From Panopea generosa (Eukaryota > Mollusca > Bivalvia > Adapedonta > Hiatellidae): a DNA stretch of 64,000 nt. The stretch covers positions 22,057,103 to 22,121,102 of the forward strand of contig CM055908.1 of the NCBI GenBank assembly GCA_029582155.1, read 5' to 3'. Below are positions 40,701-55,700 of this stretch, piece by piece. The notes under the pieces are model-generated. The model was not told where the DNA came from, made no database searches, and worked only from the letters and a program-made list of their open reading frames with translations. A program made the position numbers and the translations under genes. Positions within the stretch are counted from its first letter, which is position 1. Each line of letters begins with the position of its first letter.

Positions 40701-43700
40701 ACAGATAAGCATGGTCAGATAAATAACTCATGCAGATAATCAGTTAAATAACAGACAGTTAAGCATGGTCAGATATATAACTCATAGGGACATTCAGTTA
40801 ATAACAGACAGATAAGCATGGTCAGATAAATAACTCATGGGGACAATCAGTTAAATAACAGACAGATAAGCATGGTCAGATAAATAACTCATGCGGACAA
40901 TCAGTTAAATAACAGACAGATAAGCATAGTCAGATATATAACTCATGGGACATTCAGTTAATAACAGACAGATAAGCATGGTCAGATAAATAACTCATGC
41001 GGACAATCAGTTAAATAACAGACAGATAAGCATGGTCAGATAAATAACTCATGCGGACAATCAGTTAAATAACAGACAGATAAGCATGGCCAGATAAATA
41101 TCTCATGGGGACAGTCAGTTAAATAAGACAGATAAGCATGGTCAGATAAATATCTCATGCAGATAATCAGTTAAATAACAGACAGTTAAGCATGGTCAGA
41201 TATATAACTCATAGGGACATTCAGTTAATAACAGACAGATAAGCATGGTCAGATAAATAACTCATGGGGACAATCAGTTAAATAACAGACAGATAAGCAT
41301 GGTCAGATAAATAACTCATGCGGACAATCAGTTAAATAACAGACAGATAAGCATAGTCAGATATATAACTCATGGGACATTCAGTTAATAACAGACAGAT
41401 AAGCATGGTCAGATAAATAACTCATGGGGACAATCAGTTAAATAAGACAGATAAGCATGGTCACATAAATAACTCATGCGGATAATCAGTTAAATAACAA
41501 ACAGATAAGCATGATCAGATATATAACTCATGGGGACATTCAGTTAATAACAGACAGATAAGCATGGTCAGATAAATAACTCATGCGGATAATCAGTTAA
41601 ATAACAAACAGATAAGCATGATCAGATATATAACTCATGGGGACATTCAGTTAATAACAGACAGATAAGCATGGTCAGATAAATAACTCATGGGGACAAT
41701 CAGTTAAATAAGACAGATAAGCATGGTCACATAAATAACTCATGCGGACAATCAGTTAAATAACAGACAGATAAGTATGGTCAGATATATAACTCATGGG
41801 GACATTCAGTTAATAACAGACAGATAAGCATGGTCAGATAAATAACTCATGGGGCCAGTCAGTTAATAACAGAGAAATAAGCATGGTCAGATAAATAACT
41901 CATGGGGACAATCAGTTAAATAACAGACAGATAAGCATGGTCAGATAAATAACTCATGCGGACAATCAGTTAAATAACAGACAAATAAGCATGGTCAGAT
42001 ATATAACTCATGGGGACATTCAGTTAATAACAGACAGATAAGCATGGTCAGATAAATAACTCATGGGGACAATCAGTTAAATAAGACAGATAAGCATGGT
42101 CAGATATATAACTCATGGGGAAATTCAGTTAATAACAGACAGATAGGCATGGTCAGATATATAACTCATGGGGACATTCATTTAATAACAGACAGATAAG
42201 CATGGTCAGATAAATAACTCATGGGGACAGTCAGTTAAATAAGACAGATAAGCATGGTCAGATAAATAACTCATGCAGATAATCAGTTAAATAACAGACA
42301 GTTAAGCATGGTCAGATATATAACTCATAGGGACATTCAGTTAATAACAGACAGATAAGCATGGTCAGATAAATAACTCATGGGGACAATCAGTTAAATA
42401 ACAGACAGATAAGCATGGTCAGATATTTAACTCATGCGGACAATCAGTTAAATAACAGACAGATAAGCATAGTCAGATATATAACTCATGGGACATTCAG
42501 TTAATAACAGACAGATAAGCATGGTCAGATAAATAACTCATGCGGACAATCAGTTAAATAACAGACAGATAAGCATGGTCAGATAAATAACTCATGCGGA
42601 CAATCAGTTAAATAACAGACAGATAAGCATGGCCAGATAAATATCTCATGGGGACAGTCAGTTAAATAAGACAGATAAGCATGGTCAGATAAATATCTCA
42701 TGCAGATAATCAGTTAAATAACAGACAGTTAAGCATGGTCAGATATATAACTCATAGGGACATTCAGTTAATAACAGACAGATAAGCATGGTCAGATAAA
42801 TAACTCATGGGGACAATCAGTTAAATAACAGACAGATAAGCATGGTCAGATAAATAACTCATGCGGACAATCAGTTAAATAACAGACAGATAAGCATGGT
42901 CAGATAAATATCTCATGGGGACAGTCAGTCAAATAACAGACAGATAAGCATGGTCAGATAAATATCTTATGGGGACAGTCAGTTAATAACAGACAGATAA
43001 GCATGGTCAGATATATAACTCATAGGGACATTCAGTTAATAACAGACAGATAAGCATGGTCAGATAAATAACTCATGGGGACAATCAGTTAAATAACAGA
43101 CAGATAAGCATGGTCAGATAAATAACTCATGCGGACAATCAGTTAAATAACAGACAGATAAGCATGGTCAGATAAATATCTCATGGGGACAGTCAGTCAA
43201 ATAACAGACAGATAAGCATGGTCAGATAAATAACTTATGGGGACAGTCAGTAAAATGCTAAGGGTGAATAGTTTAATAGTAGCTAACAACTTTAAACAGT
43301 GAAATTATATAGAAAAGGACATTCAAAGTAAATGAAGTACAAAAATGTTAAAACTGACCTGCATATGATATGATTGTCATTCAAGATTTTAAGCGTATTG
43401 TTCAAGTGCACGGTAAGTTTGTTGACAGTTTCAATCACATCATCACAGTTTCGCTCCATCTTTGATCCTGAAAAACGAACATGGTCCATATCTGTTTCTG
43501 TTTTCATATATTTGACCTTTTTTCTTTTAAGTACTTCTTCTAATTTTTCTAGAAAAACTTAAATTGCGATTTTGCAAGAACATTTTCCCTAACTTGTTTG
43601 GCAATTGATGTACAATACGAATAACTTTAACAAAGAAAGCACCAACAGATGTCCAGATTATTTTATTTGACGAGGGCTTTAAACATAGACAAGATGACCA

Positions 43701-46700
43701 TGATGGACATATGTGACACCATGGCATAAATCACTTAACATGACGGAAGTGCAGTAAATTTTACTAGATACTTAGCAACATTTTTATGCCATTGAGGGCT
43801 AACAGACAATCAGTTAACTTAACCACTGTTTCCTGGTATATCCTTGAAGGTTAACCTGACAATGTTCTCAGACTCAACTCAAAATTCAAACTCAAACTTT
43901 TCCAGGGTTCATATAAAAACACAAATTAAGTCGCAAACACTTGACATAATCTCGAGTTAGAAATTATTGATGCAGATTTGCGGTAGAAAGTTACAGGTAA
44001 TAATATTTACTTTCTTGTAATAAGTCCATATGTTTTTGTGGTAGAAAGTTACAGGTAATAATATTTACTTTCTTACAATAAGTACATATGTTTTTGAGTT
44101 GATGATGAAATCTTGAGTTGAGCATGCAACCTTGCACCCAGTACTCCTGCACTACCTATCCCCGCAAGTAACTGAAACTTTTCCACTTCAATCACTGTTG
44201 AGAGACGTATGATAATGAGGTTTTGTGATGTATATCAATCATCACAGAGACTGTGGCCTGGCAGGGATTCGAACACACAACCCCTAGATTCATAATCAGA
44301 TGCTATAACAACTGAGCTAATCATGCCTGGCCAGTGAATATTAAGAGCTTATCAAAGATATTAGGAGATAAAACATATATAAATTTTTTTTATGCCGATA
44401 TGACACAAGGTGTCAGTAACTACATCCTTAAGGAGTAAGACCAAAGACTCCTTTACACCTGGGCCAAAATGTTCTCATGATCAATTTACAAAACATGTGA
44501 CATTCATTCTTAGACATGTGTTACCAAACTAACTTAATTTACAAGACATGTGACATTCATTCTTAGACATGTGTTACCAAAGTTATTTAATGCACAAGAC
44601 ATGTGACACTCATTCTTAGACATGTGTTACCAATCTTACTTAATTCACAAGACATGTGACATTCATTCTTAGACATGTGTTATGAAACTTATTTAATCCA
44701 CAAGACATGTGACATTCATTCTTAGACATGTGTTACCAAACTTATCTAATCCACAAGACATGCAACATTCATTCTTAGACATGTGTGATCAAACTTATTT
44801 AATGCACAAGACATGTGACATTCATTCTTAGACATGTGTTACCAAACTTATTTAATCCACAAGACATGCAACATTCATTCTTAGACATGTGTTACTGTTC
44901 TTACTTATTCTAAATAAAATGTGACATTCATTCTTAAACATGTGTTACCAAACCTACTTATTTCTCAAGACATGCGACATTCATTCTTAGACATGTGTTA
45001 CTGTACTTACTTATTCCACAAGACATGCGACATTCATCCATGGATAAGAAGCGGTTCAAATTCCCTCCACAACCAGAGAAATTAAACTTCTTACAATGGT
45101 CAGATTTTGCATCATAATACCACGCTGTTTGGTTTCCAGTACAGTATCCACGAGACATTTCCATATTACAACGCCCCATACCTATTTTTTAAAAAAAAAT
45201 GGTACTGATTAATAAAAGTTTTTATTAATACCTAGCAAGGCTATTCAAGGGGTTCTTAGTCATGATACAGTTGTCATGGAAATGAGCATCTAGTAATATT
45301 AATTGATAAATATCATGAGGGAAATTCAAGCGCAAAAATATGGAAAACATTAAAAAACATCCTTTTATATGGGATTACAAAGGTTATAAAAAACATAAAC
45401 CATGAAGAATTAGAATTAGAAACATGAAATAATTGGAACTATTGTTGTCATGAAACTCATAACACATTATCTCCTTTGTTTACTTTTTACAAGTGATAAC
45501 CACATAATATGTGGAATGTTCCTACACACAGAATATCATGACAAGGTTTTGTTTGGAAACAAATGGCAATGGTTGTGATTTGTGTCTTTTTAGGAATATT
45601 TGGATGTAACTACTTTCAAATCCATCTGATGTTGTGTGGTGTTTAGGGCCTCCTTCAACAATTTTTCAGTCATATCACAACATGTCTACTTGAGACAGTA
45701 TTCTAAAAGCTGACACACTAGACTAACTTTGCTGTGTCAACTTTCTTACTCCGGCACATCATGTGTTATAACAACATTGTTGTGTGAACTTTCTTACTCC
45801 GGCACATCATGTGTTATAGCAACATTGTTGTGTCAACTTTCTTACTCTGGCACATCGTGTGTTATAGCAACATTGTTGTGTCAACTTTCTTACTCCGGCA
45901 CATCATGTGTTATAACAACATTGTTGTGTCAACTTTCTTACTCCGGCACATCTTGTGTTATAGCAACATTGTTGTGTCAACTTTCTTACTTTGGCACATT
46001 ATGTGTTATAGCAACATTGTTGTGTCAACTTTCTTACTTTGGCACATCATGTGTTATAGCAACATTTCTGTGTCAACTTTCTTACTTCGGCACATCATGT
46101 GTTGTAAAAACCTTGTTGTGTCAACTTCTTATTTTAACACAATGTGTGTTATAGCAACATTGCTGTGTCAACTTTCTTACTCCGACACATCATGTGTTAT
46201 AGCAACATTTCTGTGTCAACTTCTTACTTTGGCACATCGTGTGTTATAGCAACATTTCTGTGTCAACTTTCTTACTTCGGCGCATCATTTGTTATAGCAA
46301 CATTTCTGTTTCAACTTTCTAACTTCGACACATCATGTGTTATAGCAACTTTGCTGTGTCAACTTCTTACTTCGGCACATCATGTGTTATAGCAACATTT
46401 CTGTGTCAACTTTCTTACTTCGGCACATCATGTGTTATAGCAACATTGTTGTGTCAACTTCTTACTTCGGCACATCGTGTGTTATAGCAACATTTCTGTG
46501 TCAACTTTCTTACTTCGGCACATCATGTGTTGTTACAACATTGTTGTGTCAACTTCTTATTTTAACACAATGTGTGTTATACTTACAGGACATCCTACAA
46601 TCTTTCTCTGTCTGGAAATTATTGCCTTTCCCATCACATCCCAAGTATTTGTTGCACTGTTCTGATATCATATTATAGGTATAACGAACAACAGTCTCAT

Positions 46701-49700
46701 TGGCGTCACATGATGAGTTGTCTTCAACTGTAGGTAACAGGCACACAGAGTCGTTAGAGAAACCTGAAATAGAAATATAACTTTCTTAATATGATACATG
46801 GATGTGCTATGAAATCACACTTTGTCCGACACTTTGGAATCTGCAGAGCCATTAAAAAAGATATTGTTCAGTCTTTTCACAATAGCTTTTTAAACTTATT
46901 TTAATTTTGTTTTATTTTGATCCTGACAAGTTATTATGACTTTGACAAATCTAGCTAAAATGAATGAGTGAATGTATGAACGAACGAATGAACGAACGAA
47001 CGAACGAACGAACGAACGAACGAACGAACGAACGAACGAATGAATTAATGGTGTTGTACAGCACATTAACACATAAATGGGTCATTTTGTGAAGTCTTCC
47101 TGGGTGGAATCAAGGACATCAAATGTTGCCATGGCGAAGAAGCAAACCTCCAACTGACACTCAGAAATACGATACTCTACCATAATGAGTAAAGATCGCA
47201 ATAAACTTTGTTCTGGTTCTTATCAACCCAGCAGAAGGTCATGAATATTTGAATATATATACATGTGTCAATATTGGAAATATTAAATACCATATACAAA
47301 AGTGCTGAAACGGTTGGCAGAAATTGTTAACCGGTCACTCGTCAGATAAAGACACCAGTTTCCAGTAGATGTCCAGACTCATATAAATGACTTTATAAAT
47401 ATGCTGATGTAACAGGAAACAAGCGTAACATTACAGAGTAAATATTATTTATTTGTGTTTTATTAACATATTTTATAATGATCGAACCAAACAATTATAT
47501 CTAAATATAATGAAACTATGTAGACAACAGTAATACTACTGTTAATTATGTTGACCAATATCTCACATTTTAATTATTGCAAGTGTATAACAGCAATGTC
47601 TGCTATACTGAACTCTGAATACCCAGAAGTGATAAACAATTTAAAATGAATCAAGTGTTATCATTAACTTGTTTTTCACAGCAAGTTTTGCTCTGCTAGT
47701 AATTATGATCACTCCAGCCACCTGTCAGGTGTTAAGGCCAATGGATGTCTCTGTATTACAAATGGCAACACATTTTAAATGTCCCTTCTTGCTAATTAAG
47801 ACTTCTTACTTACTTGGCTTATTACACGAGGAAGATACATCAATGCCCTCTACGGTGAACTGAGCATTGCAGCCGCCACAGTAGTTTTCCCTGAAATAAA
47901 TAAATAAAATCTGGAAATCCTCCTTTGTATTCAGTGACATCAAAGAAATTACTTATTTCTGCCTATTCAACTACATTTCAAAATTCTTACAAATTTATTT
48001 ATTTATTTTTTTTTTTTCAATAACAAAACAAATATTACACAATTATTGACAGTTGGGGTATTAAGTATGTTTATTTAGTATCAACAAGAGTATATGAATA
48101 GTGACCAAGGTGACATGGGATCAAACCCACAACATTGCGCAAATATGCGAGGCAGACGTTCTACCAACAGACCACTGCCACATGATATTAAATGGAGAAA
48201 ATAAACCCCAGAGAATATGATATAGTATAGATTGACAAGGAAATTGAGTCTATGAAATGGTTTTTTTTTAAATTATTAGATCTGGTTGTTGTTTTTATTG
48301 ATTTTTTTATAGACACAACCTGTATTAGTTTTACCTGTTTCTCAACTATTTTAGAATATTTCAAGTTGTTATTGATGTAAGTATGGCTGACAGTTAATAA
48401 CTTACATGCAAGTGGCCTCCGGGAATTTTGTACAATTGCTTACAGAACAAGGTGGCGCAACGCATTTAGCTTGTGGTGCTCCTTTTTCACATGTCACTGT
48501 AACAGAGAAAAGACATCATTATATAAATTCAAGCATATACTACAATCTGGGTATTACAATGCCTAGAAAAGCATGTGGTGCACAGGAAGAGCATCAGACC
48601 CTAGATATGGTGATACTCCGTCACGGCTATATATAGTTTTAAATACTTGTGCATACTGAGAATAAGGTGGTGATTTACATAATATTATAGAAGTGTTTAT
48701 CCACTAAGACAATGTGTGGAGTGTGTAGTCCAGTGGTAGGGCATCTGGGATCGGAGGGTCATGAGTGATCCTCCACCACAGCTAATAATGTATAGTATCC
48801 TTGGGCAAGACACTTTATCCACATATGCTTTAAAATGGTTCTACCCGTCAAGACTTTGAATGTGTTTTGTCTAGGTTTTAAGAAATTGTTTCACAATCAA
48901 TGATAAATAAATAAGTTTAAAATAATTTCCAACTCTTAACAGATGTGTTTTCACACAACTTTAAAGCTGGACTTCTCTGCCAGGGAAGAGAACATCACTA
49001 TATGTCATTAAGACATGACATCCTTACGTAAAATGACAATTTCTCATGTGGTATAAGAAATCATATTTAACGCAAGAATATTACAAATTGTATGTCAGAC
49101 GTAACAGTTAATTACTGGTTTCAAGCTACATAATATTTTAAAAGCTGTTTTTGCTAATCTAAGCTTTAACCCTTTGCTACATAAGCATTTTCTTGGACTC
49201 TTCCAAATTGAAAGCATTAATTCACCACGTATCAGCAATGGGTGAATGATGTTAATATTAACTGACAGAGTGGAAAACAGTGCAGGAAGTGTTCAGATTG
49301 CTCGTTATGAGGCCTTCTGTGAGTGGTGTGGGAAAACGTGTATCTATAGAGTAAAGGGTTAAATCTGTGCCTCGAATATCAAACATACAGAAAATCCTTT
49401 CTTATAGATAGTTATAGTGTCATACTCCATAGCTGGAACATCAGCCGGCTCCCTGAGCTGGAACCTGCTTACAACATTGGCTAGTTTACACTTACATGGA
49501 GGTTCTTCAGCCAGTGCTTCCACACAAGAAGTACCACCACAAGCATTGGGGCAGCATTTGTGAGAAGATTTAGAACATGTTTCATCACTTGAACATGTCA
49601 ATGCACATATTCCAAAATCCCCCTCCTTTACTTCTGGGCAGACACCTTTTCTTGGTTCAATATCTGTAAGATAAAAAAATTTATGTTAAACATGTGCTAA

Positions 49701-52700
49701 CCAGCCAGGGCTCAAACTGGGTCTGAATTTTAGGGAGAAGTGTCTTCTCCTTCAACCAAAAAAAAAGGGAGAAGTGGAGAAAAAACAGGGTGAAGTGCTA
49801 AATTTTGTTACGCGGTTAACACAAAAACGTAGTTTCATTAAATGCTATGTCAATGTGTATGTTTTTGTTTTATATTGTTTTTTTATATTGATCTTGATTA
49901 ATATTAAAAGGAACTATTTCATTTGTCATCTATTCCTAAAAAACAGGGAGTTTAATTTTCTGAAGTTACACTAAATGCTCTTATAATCTGCTATTTTATG
50001 GTAGGAGTGTTCTTTATGCAGCTCATTAGTGTTTTAAAAAAAAAATTTGGGCAAAGCATGGAACACTAGTAACTGGGAATGCTATTCATCTATATCATTA
50101 TGCATTATTAACGTAAGCAGACCTGCATTATAATGAGCAGTGCCATTTTGATTCAGAGTCCAAAATATACCAGTCAAAAGCATTTTGATTTAATTCTTTA
50201 GAAAATATACATTTTGACGGAGGTAATGTTAAAACATCATCATTTTCCTCAATTTTGCATTTAGAGTAGGGTTTAGGAGAACCGCCGGACAACCAATTTT
50301 CTAAAGACATGTTCTAAAGCAGATATCTTAGTGTTAGGAAGGCATGAGCACAAATCTTTTTTATATTCTGATAGTTGTGATTAGAATTACATATTTCATA
50401 TAATGACTTACCAAAAGATTATCAATTAAACAGTTTACATGATCATTACCACTTTTAATGGCCCATCTTTTTTCAACAAATCTGCGATTTAAAAGGCTGA
50501 TTGAATGGATTTATAATTACAGTAACATTACTTTGTCGCACTTTGTAGCAACCGGTCATATTACAAATAATTAGAGTATTTAACCAGCTGATTTGAACAA
50601 ACAAATTGAATAACAAAACAATTATATATTTCAAATAAATTTTAAACATCACTCACGGACACCGAATTAATGGTTGTTGTTATCAATTCAATTTATTTTG
50701 ACTCAAAACATATTTATCGCCAACAGTAGCAACGTAATTATCAATACTTCTTTAATCATTGGTAAAATCTTAAATTAAATGCACTAATTAATCAGTTGAA
50801 AGTGTAATTGTAATTGAATTACACTCCGCCCACAAACTATGCAGCCCACTTATACAAGTGATGATTACGACACACGTGGAAAATTACTTTGTTGATAGAA
50901 AACTTGAAATGATCGGTGTCAATTGGATGCTTGATGTTTTATACCATCATTAAGGGATTCTTGACCTTTGTCACTCATATGATTACTTTGCCTAGCAACC
51001 AATACAATGATGAAGTCAGCTGGCAAGGTAAACATGTGCATAGGCCGTAAATTAGTGTTGTTCCGATTATCACTGACAATCGAATATCGGTCAAAACTGT
51101 TTGTATTGCCGACAATAGATAACGATTTTAACTGTTGGCGACATTTTGTATGCATTGCTGTATTTTCGGTCAATTTCATTTGGTTTTGGAATTAAGATAA
51201 ACTGTACTCGCAATAATAAAGACGCTTAGTTCAATACAGTACAACAGGGTGGAAGCATCTACAAGACTGTGTTTTTCATAAGCTTCTAGAACAACATGGC
51301 GTCTACGAGAGATGCAGCAGAATGGGTGGACGGCGACGCTGCTCCAAAACCAAGGGAAAGTAAAGTTCCACATGTGGGGACATTTCGGTTTCAGAAAAGA
51401 AGCAGATAGAGCTGCAAACAGATCAACCCTGAACACGAGTCTATTGACCAAGGCAATATGCATACACTGCAAATAGCCTTATGCCCACAATGGTTGGTAC
51501 ATTTGCAAATTATGAATGATAATAGTTTAGTTGAAACTCATTGACCAAATAGTTGTAAAACAGTTGAAAATAACACCCTTTTCTGTTGGATCGTTTCAGT
51601 CAAAAATACGGTTGGTTCTTACAATTTACTGTTATATTTTTCCTCCATTTTTTCCTAATTTTTAGAAGAGGTTTTCGTTGTTTTTTTAAATCTATGTAGG
51701 AACAACTTATTTGGTAACACTTGCACAGCCTGGGAAGTTATACTGCATGTAATAGATATTTTTGAATTTTACTTTTGAAAGTTAAATAATCGATAAATAA
51801 TCAATAAATGATCAGTCTGTCCATTCAATAATCGATTATGCTTTTTGGGTTCAATTCCTAACACTACCAGAAATTGGCTATGGGGATATTTGGAGCAGAA
51901 GTAACCGATTATTGCAATTTACATTCCCACATGGCGACACTTCTCCATGGATTAGAGTACATGCCAACTATTGATTTTTAATTGTTAATTGCACTTTGCC
52001 TGATTAAAGAAAACAAGAGGCCCAAGAGGGCCTGAGGACGCTGTACTGACTCATAGTGGCCACAGCACTTTTTGAAATTCTCCTATGCAATAGAAACAAC
52101 GGGCAGGGTCATTTTTAACCCTATGGACACCATCTGAACAAATCTAACAAAACTATAGTTGGTCATCAATATTACATAAACATTTTGAAAATCTGTTGGG
52201 TCCTTCATGCGAAAAAGATTTTTTAAAATTTCGACTATTTTTAGTAATGGTAGCCATCTTGAATTTTAGTAGAGCTAAAAATGGATGTTATTATTTTTAA
52301 GGCGACTTAAACTTCGCCTTCACCCAAAAAAAAAAGCGAAGTGACGGAGAAAATAGTGACTTTGTCACCCACTTTGCCCTCTAGTTTGAGCCCTGCCAGC
52401 AACAGACAGTGGCAGCAGAGAATTGTGTTATATCATTCAAAAGATCAAAGTATGCATACATAAAATGTAATAAGCAATGTAGCAATGTAAATATTTAACA
52501 TTTAAAGTGGTACAATAGCTCTAGGTTCTTTTTTAACTGATTCAAGGATTAAAGAAACTACAGGAAACAGGAAGTACTTCCATGTGGGAGTCCTTGTTTC
52601 TTCTTATCAAACAATGCATTCTCCTTATTTTAATGCTCATTTGTGATTTGAAAGGCATTACTGATGTATTTGCAACATTTTGAAAGCATTGTCATGCTTT

Positions 52701-55700
52701 ATTGTGAATTTAAAGAAACAAATAAATGCTTGGAAATTGGGGTATGAATACACTATTTAGAAAGTCTACTTTCATCTCTTGGACGAAACATGACCCCTTC
52801 TTTCCTAATGATATTTTGGCAGTACTGATGTAAACACACTGTAACATGTAAGTTTACCTTCCTTGAATAGTGTCTTTCTATGAATGACAAGTCTTAAAAT
52901 TCACCATAGAAAAAGATAGAAAATCAATGGTGGAATGACACCTCAAGTCAATAGTTTATATACAATGGTGGAATGACACCTCAAGCCAATAGTTTATATA
53001 CAATGGTGGAATGACACCTCAAGCCAATAGTTTATATACAATGGTGGACTGACACCTCAAGTCAATAGTTTATATACAATGGTGGAATGACACCTCAAGT
53101 CAATAGTTTATATACAATGGTGGAATGACACCTCAAGCCAATAGTTTATATACAATGGTGGAATGACACCTCAAGTCAATAGTTTATATACAATGGTGGA
53201 ATGACACCTCAAGCCAATAGTTTATATACAATGGTGGAATGACACCTCAAGCCAATAGTTTATATACAATGGTGGAATGACACCTCAAGTCAATAGTTTA
53301 TATACTTTGAACAGTTTTTGACAGAAGCTGAAACACATTTTTCACTTACAGGCTAATGTAGATTATATCACATATTTCAGATGTAGAAGGACCCCTGAGC
53401 AAAGAATCAATGTGTTATTTATATACAACCAAGGATAGTTTGATTGAAATATTCATGCCAGCATGAATTATAAACAGTTTGTAAAAATCAGAGTGGTTCA
53501 ATATGATTATACTGATGTGCGCCAAACAAGGAAGCCATTTGCAAACTCTGTTAGTGGCCAGTTTTTACATAGACACTGATTTTACATCCTGGTAATATGG
53601 CAATTGCTGTCAATTTTAGTTTTATTTAAACACAATTTTTAATTTTTTTTTAATTTAATACTTAGCTAAGTGTACCTGATGTACCCAAAAACAATATAAG
53701 TCGGAGTCAGTCCAGCAGCATAGTCAGAGTACCATTCAGTCAGAGTCCAGCAACATAGTAGGTGTGACTATCCAACAATACTATTAAGTCAAGGGTCGGG
53801 TAGCAAAGAAGGTGTGACTATCCAACAATACCATTCAGTCAAGGGTCGGGTAGCATAGTAGGTGTGACTATCCAACAATACTATTCAGTCAGAGTCCAGC
53901 AACATAGTAGGTGTGACTATCAAACAATACCATTCAGTCAAGGGTCAGGTAGCATAGTAGGTGTGACTATCCAACAATACCATTCAGTCAGAGTTTTGCA
54001 GCATAGTAGGTGTGACTATCCAACAATACCATTCAGTCAAGGGTCGGGTAGCATAGTAGGTGTGACTATCCAACAATACTATTCAGTCAGAGTCCAGCAA
54101 CATAGTAGGTGTGACTATCAAACAATACCATTCAGTCAAGGGTCAGGTAGCATAGTAGGTGTGACTATCCAACAATACCATTCAGTCAAGGGTCAGGTAG
54201 CATAGTAGGTGTGACTATCCAACAATACCATTCAGTCAAGGGTCAGGTAGCATAGTAGGTGTGACTATCCAACAATACCATTCAGTCAAGGGTCAGGTAG
54301 CATAGTAGGTGTGACTATCCAACAATACCATTCAGTCAAGGGTCAGGTAGCATAGTAGGTGTGACTATCCAACAATACTATTCAGTCAAGGGTCGGGTAG
54401 TATAGTAGGTGTGACTATCCAACAATACTATTCAGTCAGAGTCCAGCAACATAGTAAGTGTGACTATCCAACAATACCATTCAGTCAGAGTTTTGCAGCA
54501 TAGTAGGTGTGACTATCCAACAATACTATTCAGTCAGAGTCGGGCAGCATAGTAGGTGTGACTATCCAACAATACCATTCAATCAAGAGTCAGGCAGCAT
54601 AGGTGTGAATATCCAACAATACCATTCAGTCAGAGTCGGGCAGCATAGGTGTGACTATCCAACAATACCATTCATTCAAGAGTCAGACAGCATAGTTGGT
54701 GTGACTATGTCACAATACCATTCAGTCAGAGTCGGTCAGCATAGTAGGTGTGACTATCCAACAACACTATTCAGTAAGAGTCTGGCAGCATAGATGTGAC
54801 TATCCAACAATACCATTCATTCAAGAGTTGGGCAGCATAGTAGGTGTGACTATCCCACAATACCATTCAGTTAGAGTCGGTCAGCATAGTAAGTGTGACT
54901 ATCCAACAATACTATTCAGTCAGAATCAGGCAGCATAAGTGTGACTATCCAACAATACCATTCATTCATGAGTTGGGCAGCACAGTTAGTGTGACTATCC
55001 AACAATACCATTTAGTCAGAATCAGGCAGCATAGGTGTGACTATCCCACAATACCATTCATTCAAGAGTTGGGCAGCATAGGTGTGACTATCCAACAATA
55101 CCATTCAGTCAGTCGGGCAGCATAGGTGTGACTATCCGACAATACCATTCATTCAAGAGTTGGGCAGCGTAGGTGTGACTATCCCACAATACCATTCAGT
55201 AAGAGTCAGGCAGCATAGGTGTGACTATCCAAAAATACCATTCATTCAAGAGTTGGGCAGCATAGGTGTGACTATCCAACAATACCATTCATTCAAGAGT
55301 TTGGCAGCATAGATGTGACTATCCAACAATACCATTCAGTCAGAGTCAGGCAGCATAGGTGTGACTATCCAACAATACCATTCAGTCAAGAGTTAGGCAG
55401 CATAGGTGTGACTATCCAACAATACCATTCAGTCAGAGTCGGGCAGCATAGGTGTGACTATCCAACAATACCATTCATTCAAGAGTTGGGCAGCATAGGT
55501 GTGACTATCCAACAATACCATTCAGTCAGAGTCGGGCAGCATAGGTGTGACTATCCAACAAAACCATTCAGTACTATTTATTTATTTATCTGCCACCTTT
55601 ATAGTAATGGTCATTCACTTTTTCATTTGTTTATCTTCCTCTTTATAACAAGGCAATTATTATTTTCTTTTAACCTTGTTCTATTTATTTATCCACCATC

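Larger units (their letters stand above)
49706..52395. mobile_element. hAT-like DNA element (2.7 kb), decayed
   Basis: Inverted ends CAGGGCTCAAACT / AGTTTGAGCCCTG flanked by a 5-bp CCAGC duplication (49701-49705 and 52396-52400). Subterminal parts also mirror each other (AGGGAGAAGTG, poly-A run of AAAAAAAAA after CTTCAACC / CTTCACCC). The CAGGG start is typical of hAT elements. Two short ORFs inside (minus 50128-50310, plus 51296-51409) may be remnants; no transposase motif was recognised. Confidence 0.55.

Noticed and set aside
44250-44336. Candidate tRNA gene (A and B boxes, minus strand)
   Set aside because: Acceptor and arms do not pair convincingly and the same sequence recurs with a common body (26325-26590), so it is a SINE head. 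The same applies to heads at 8150, 11876, 24862, 48112 and 48715.
45729-46678. + strand ORFs of up to 146 codons with a 16-residue period
   Set aside because: Product of the 48-bp minisatellite; they are antisense to the gene and partly antisense to exon 8.
46976-47043. Tetranucleotide tract as a regulatory element
   Set aside because: A plain microsatellite; nothing around it suggests a promoter or enhancer.
51176-51472. 98-codon minus ORF
   Set aside because: Antisense to the more plausible short + ORF, lacks family motifs and lies within a decayed transposon.
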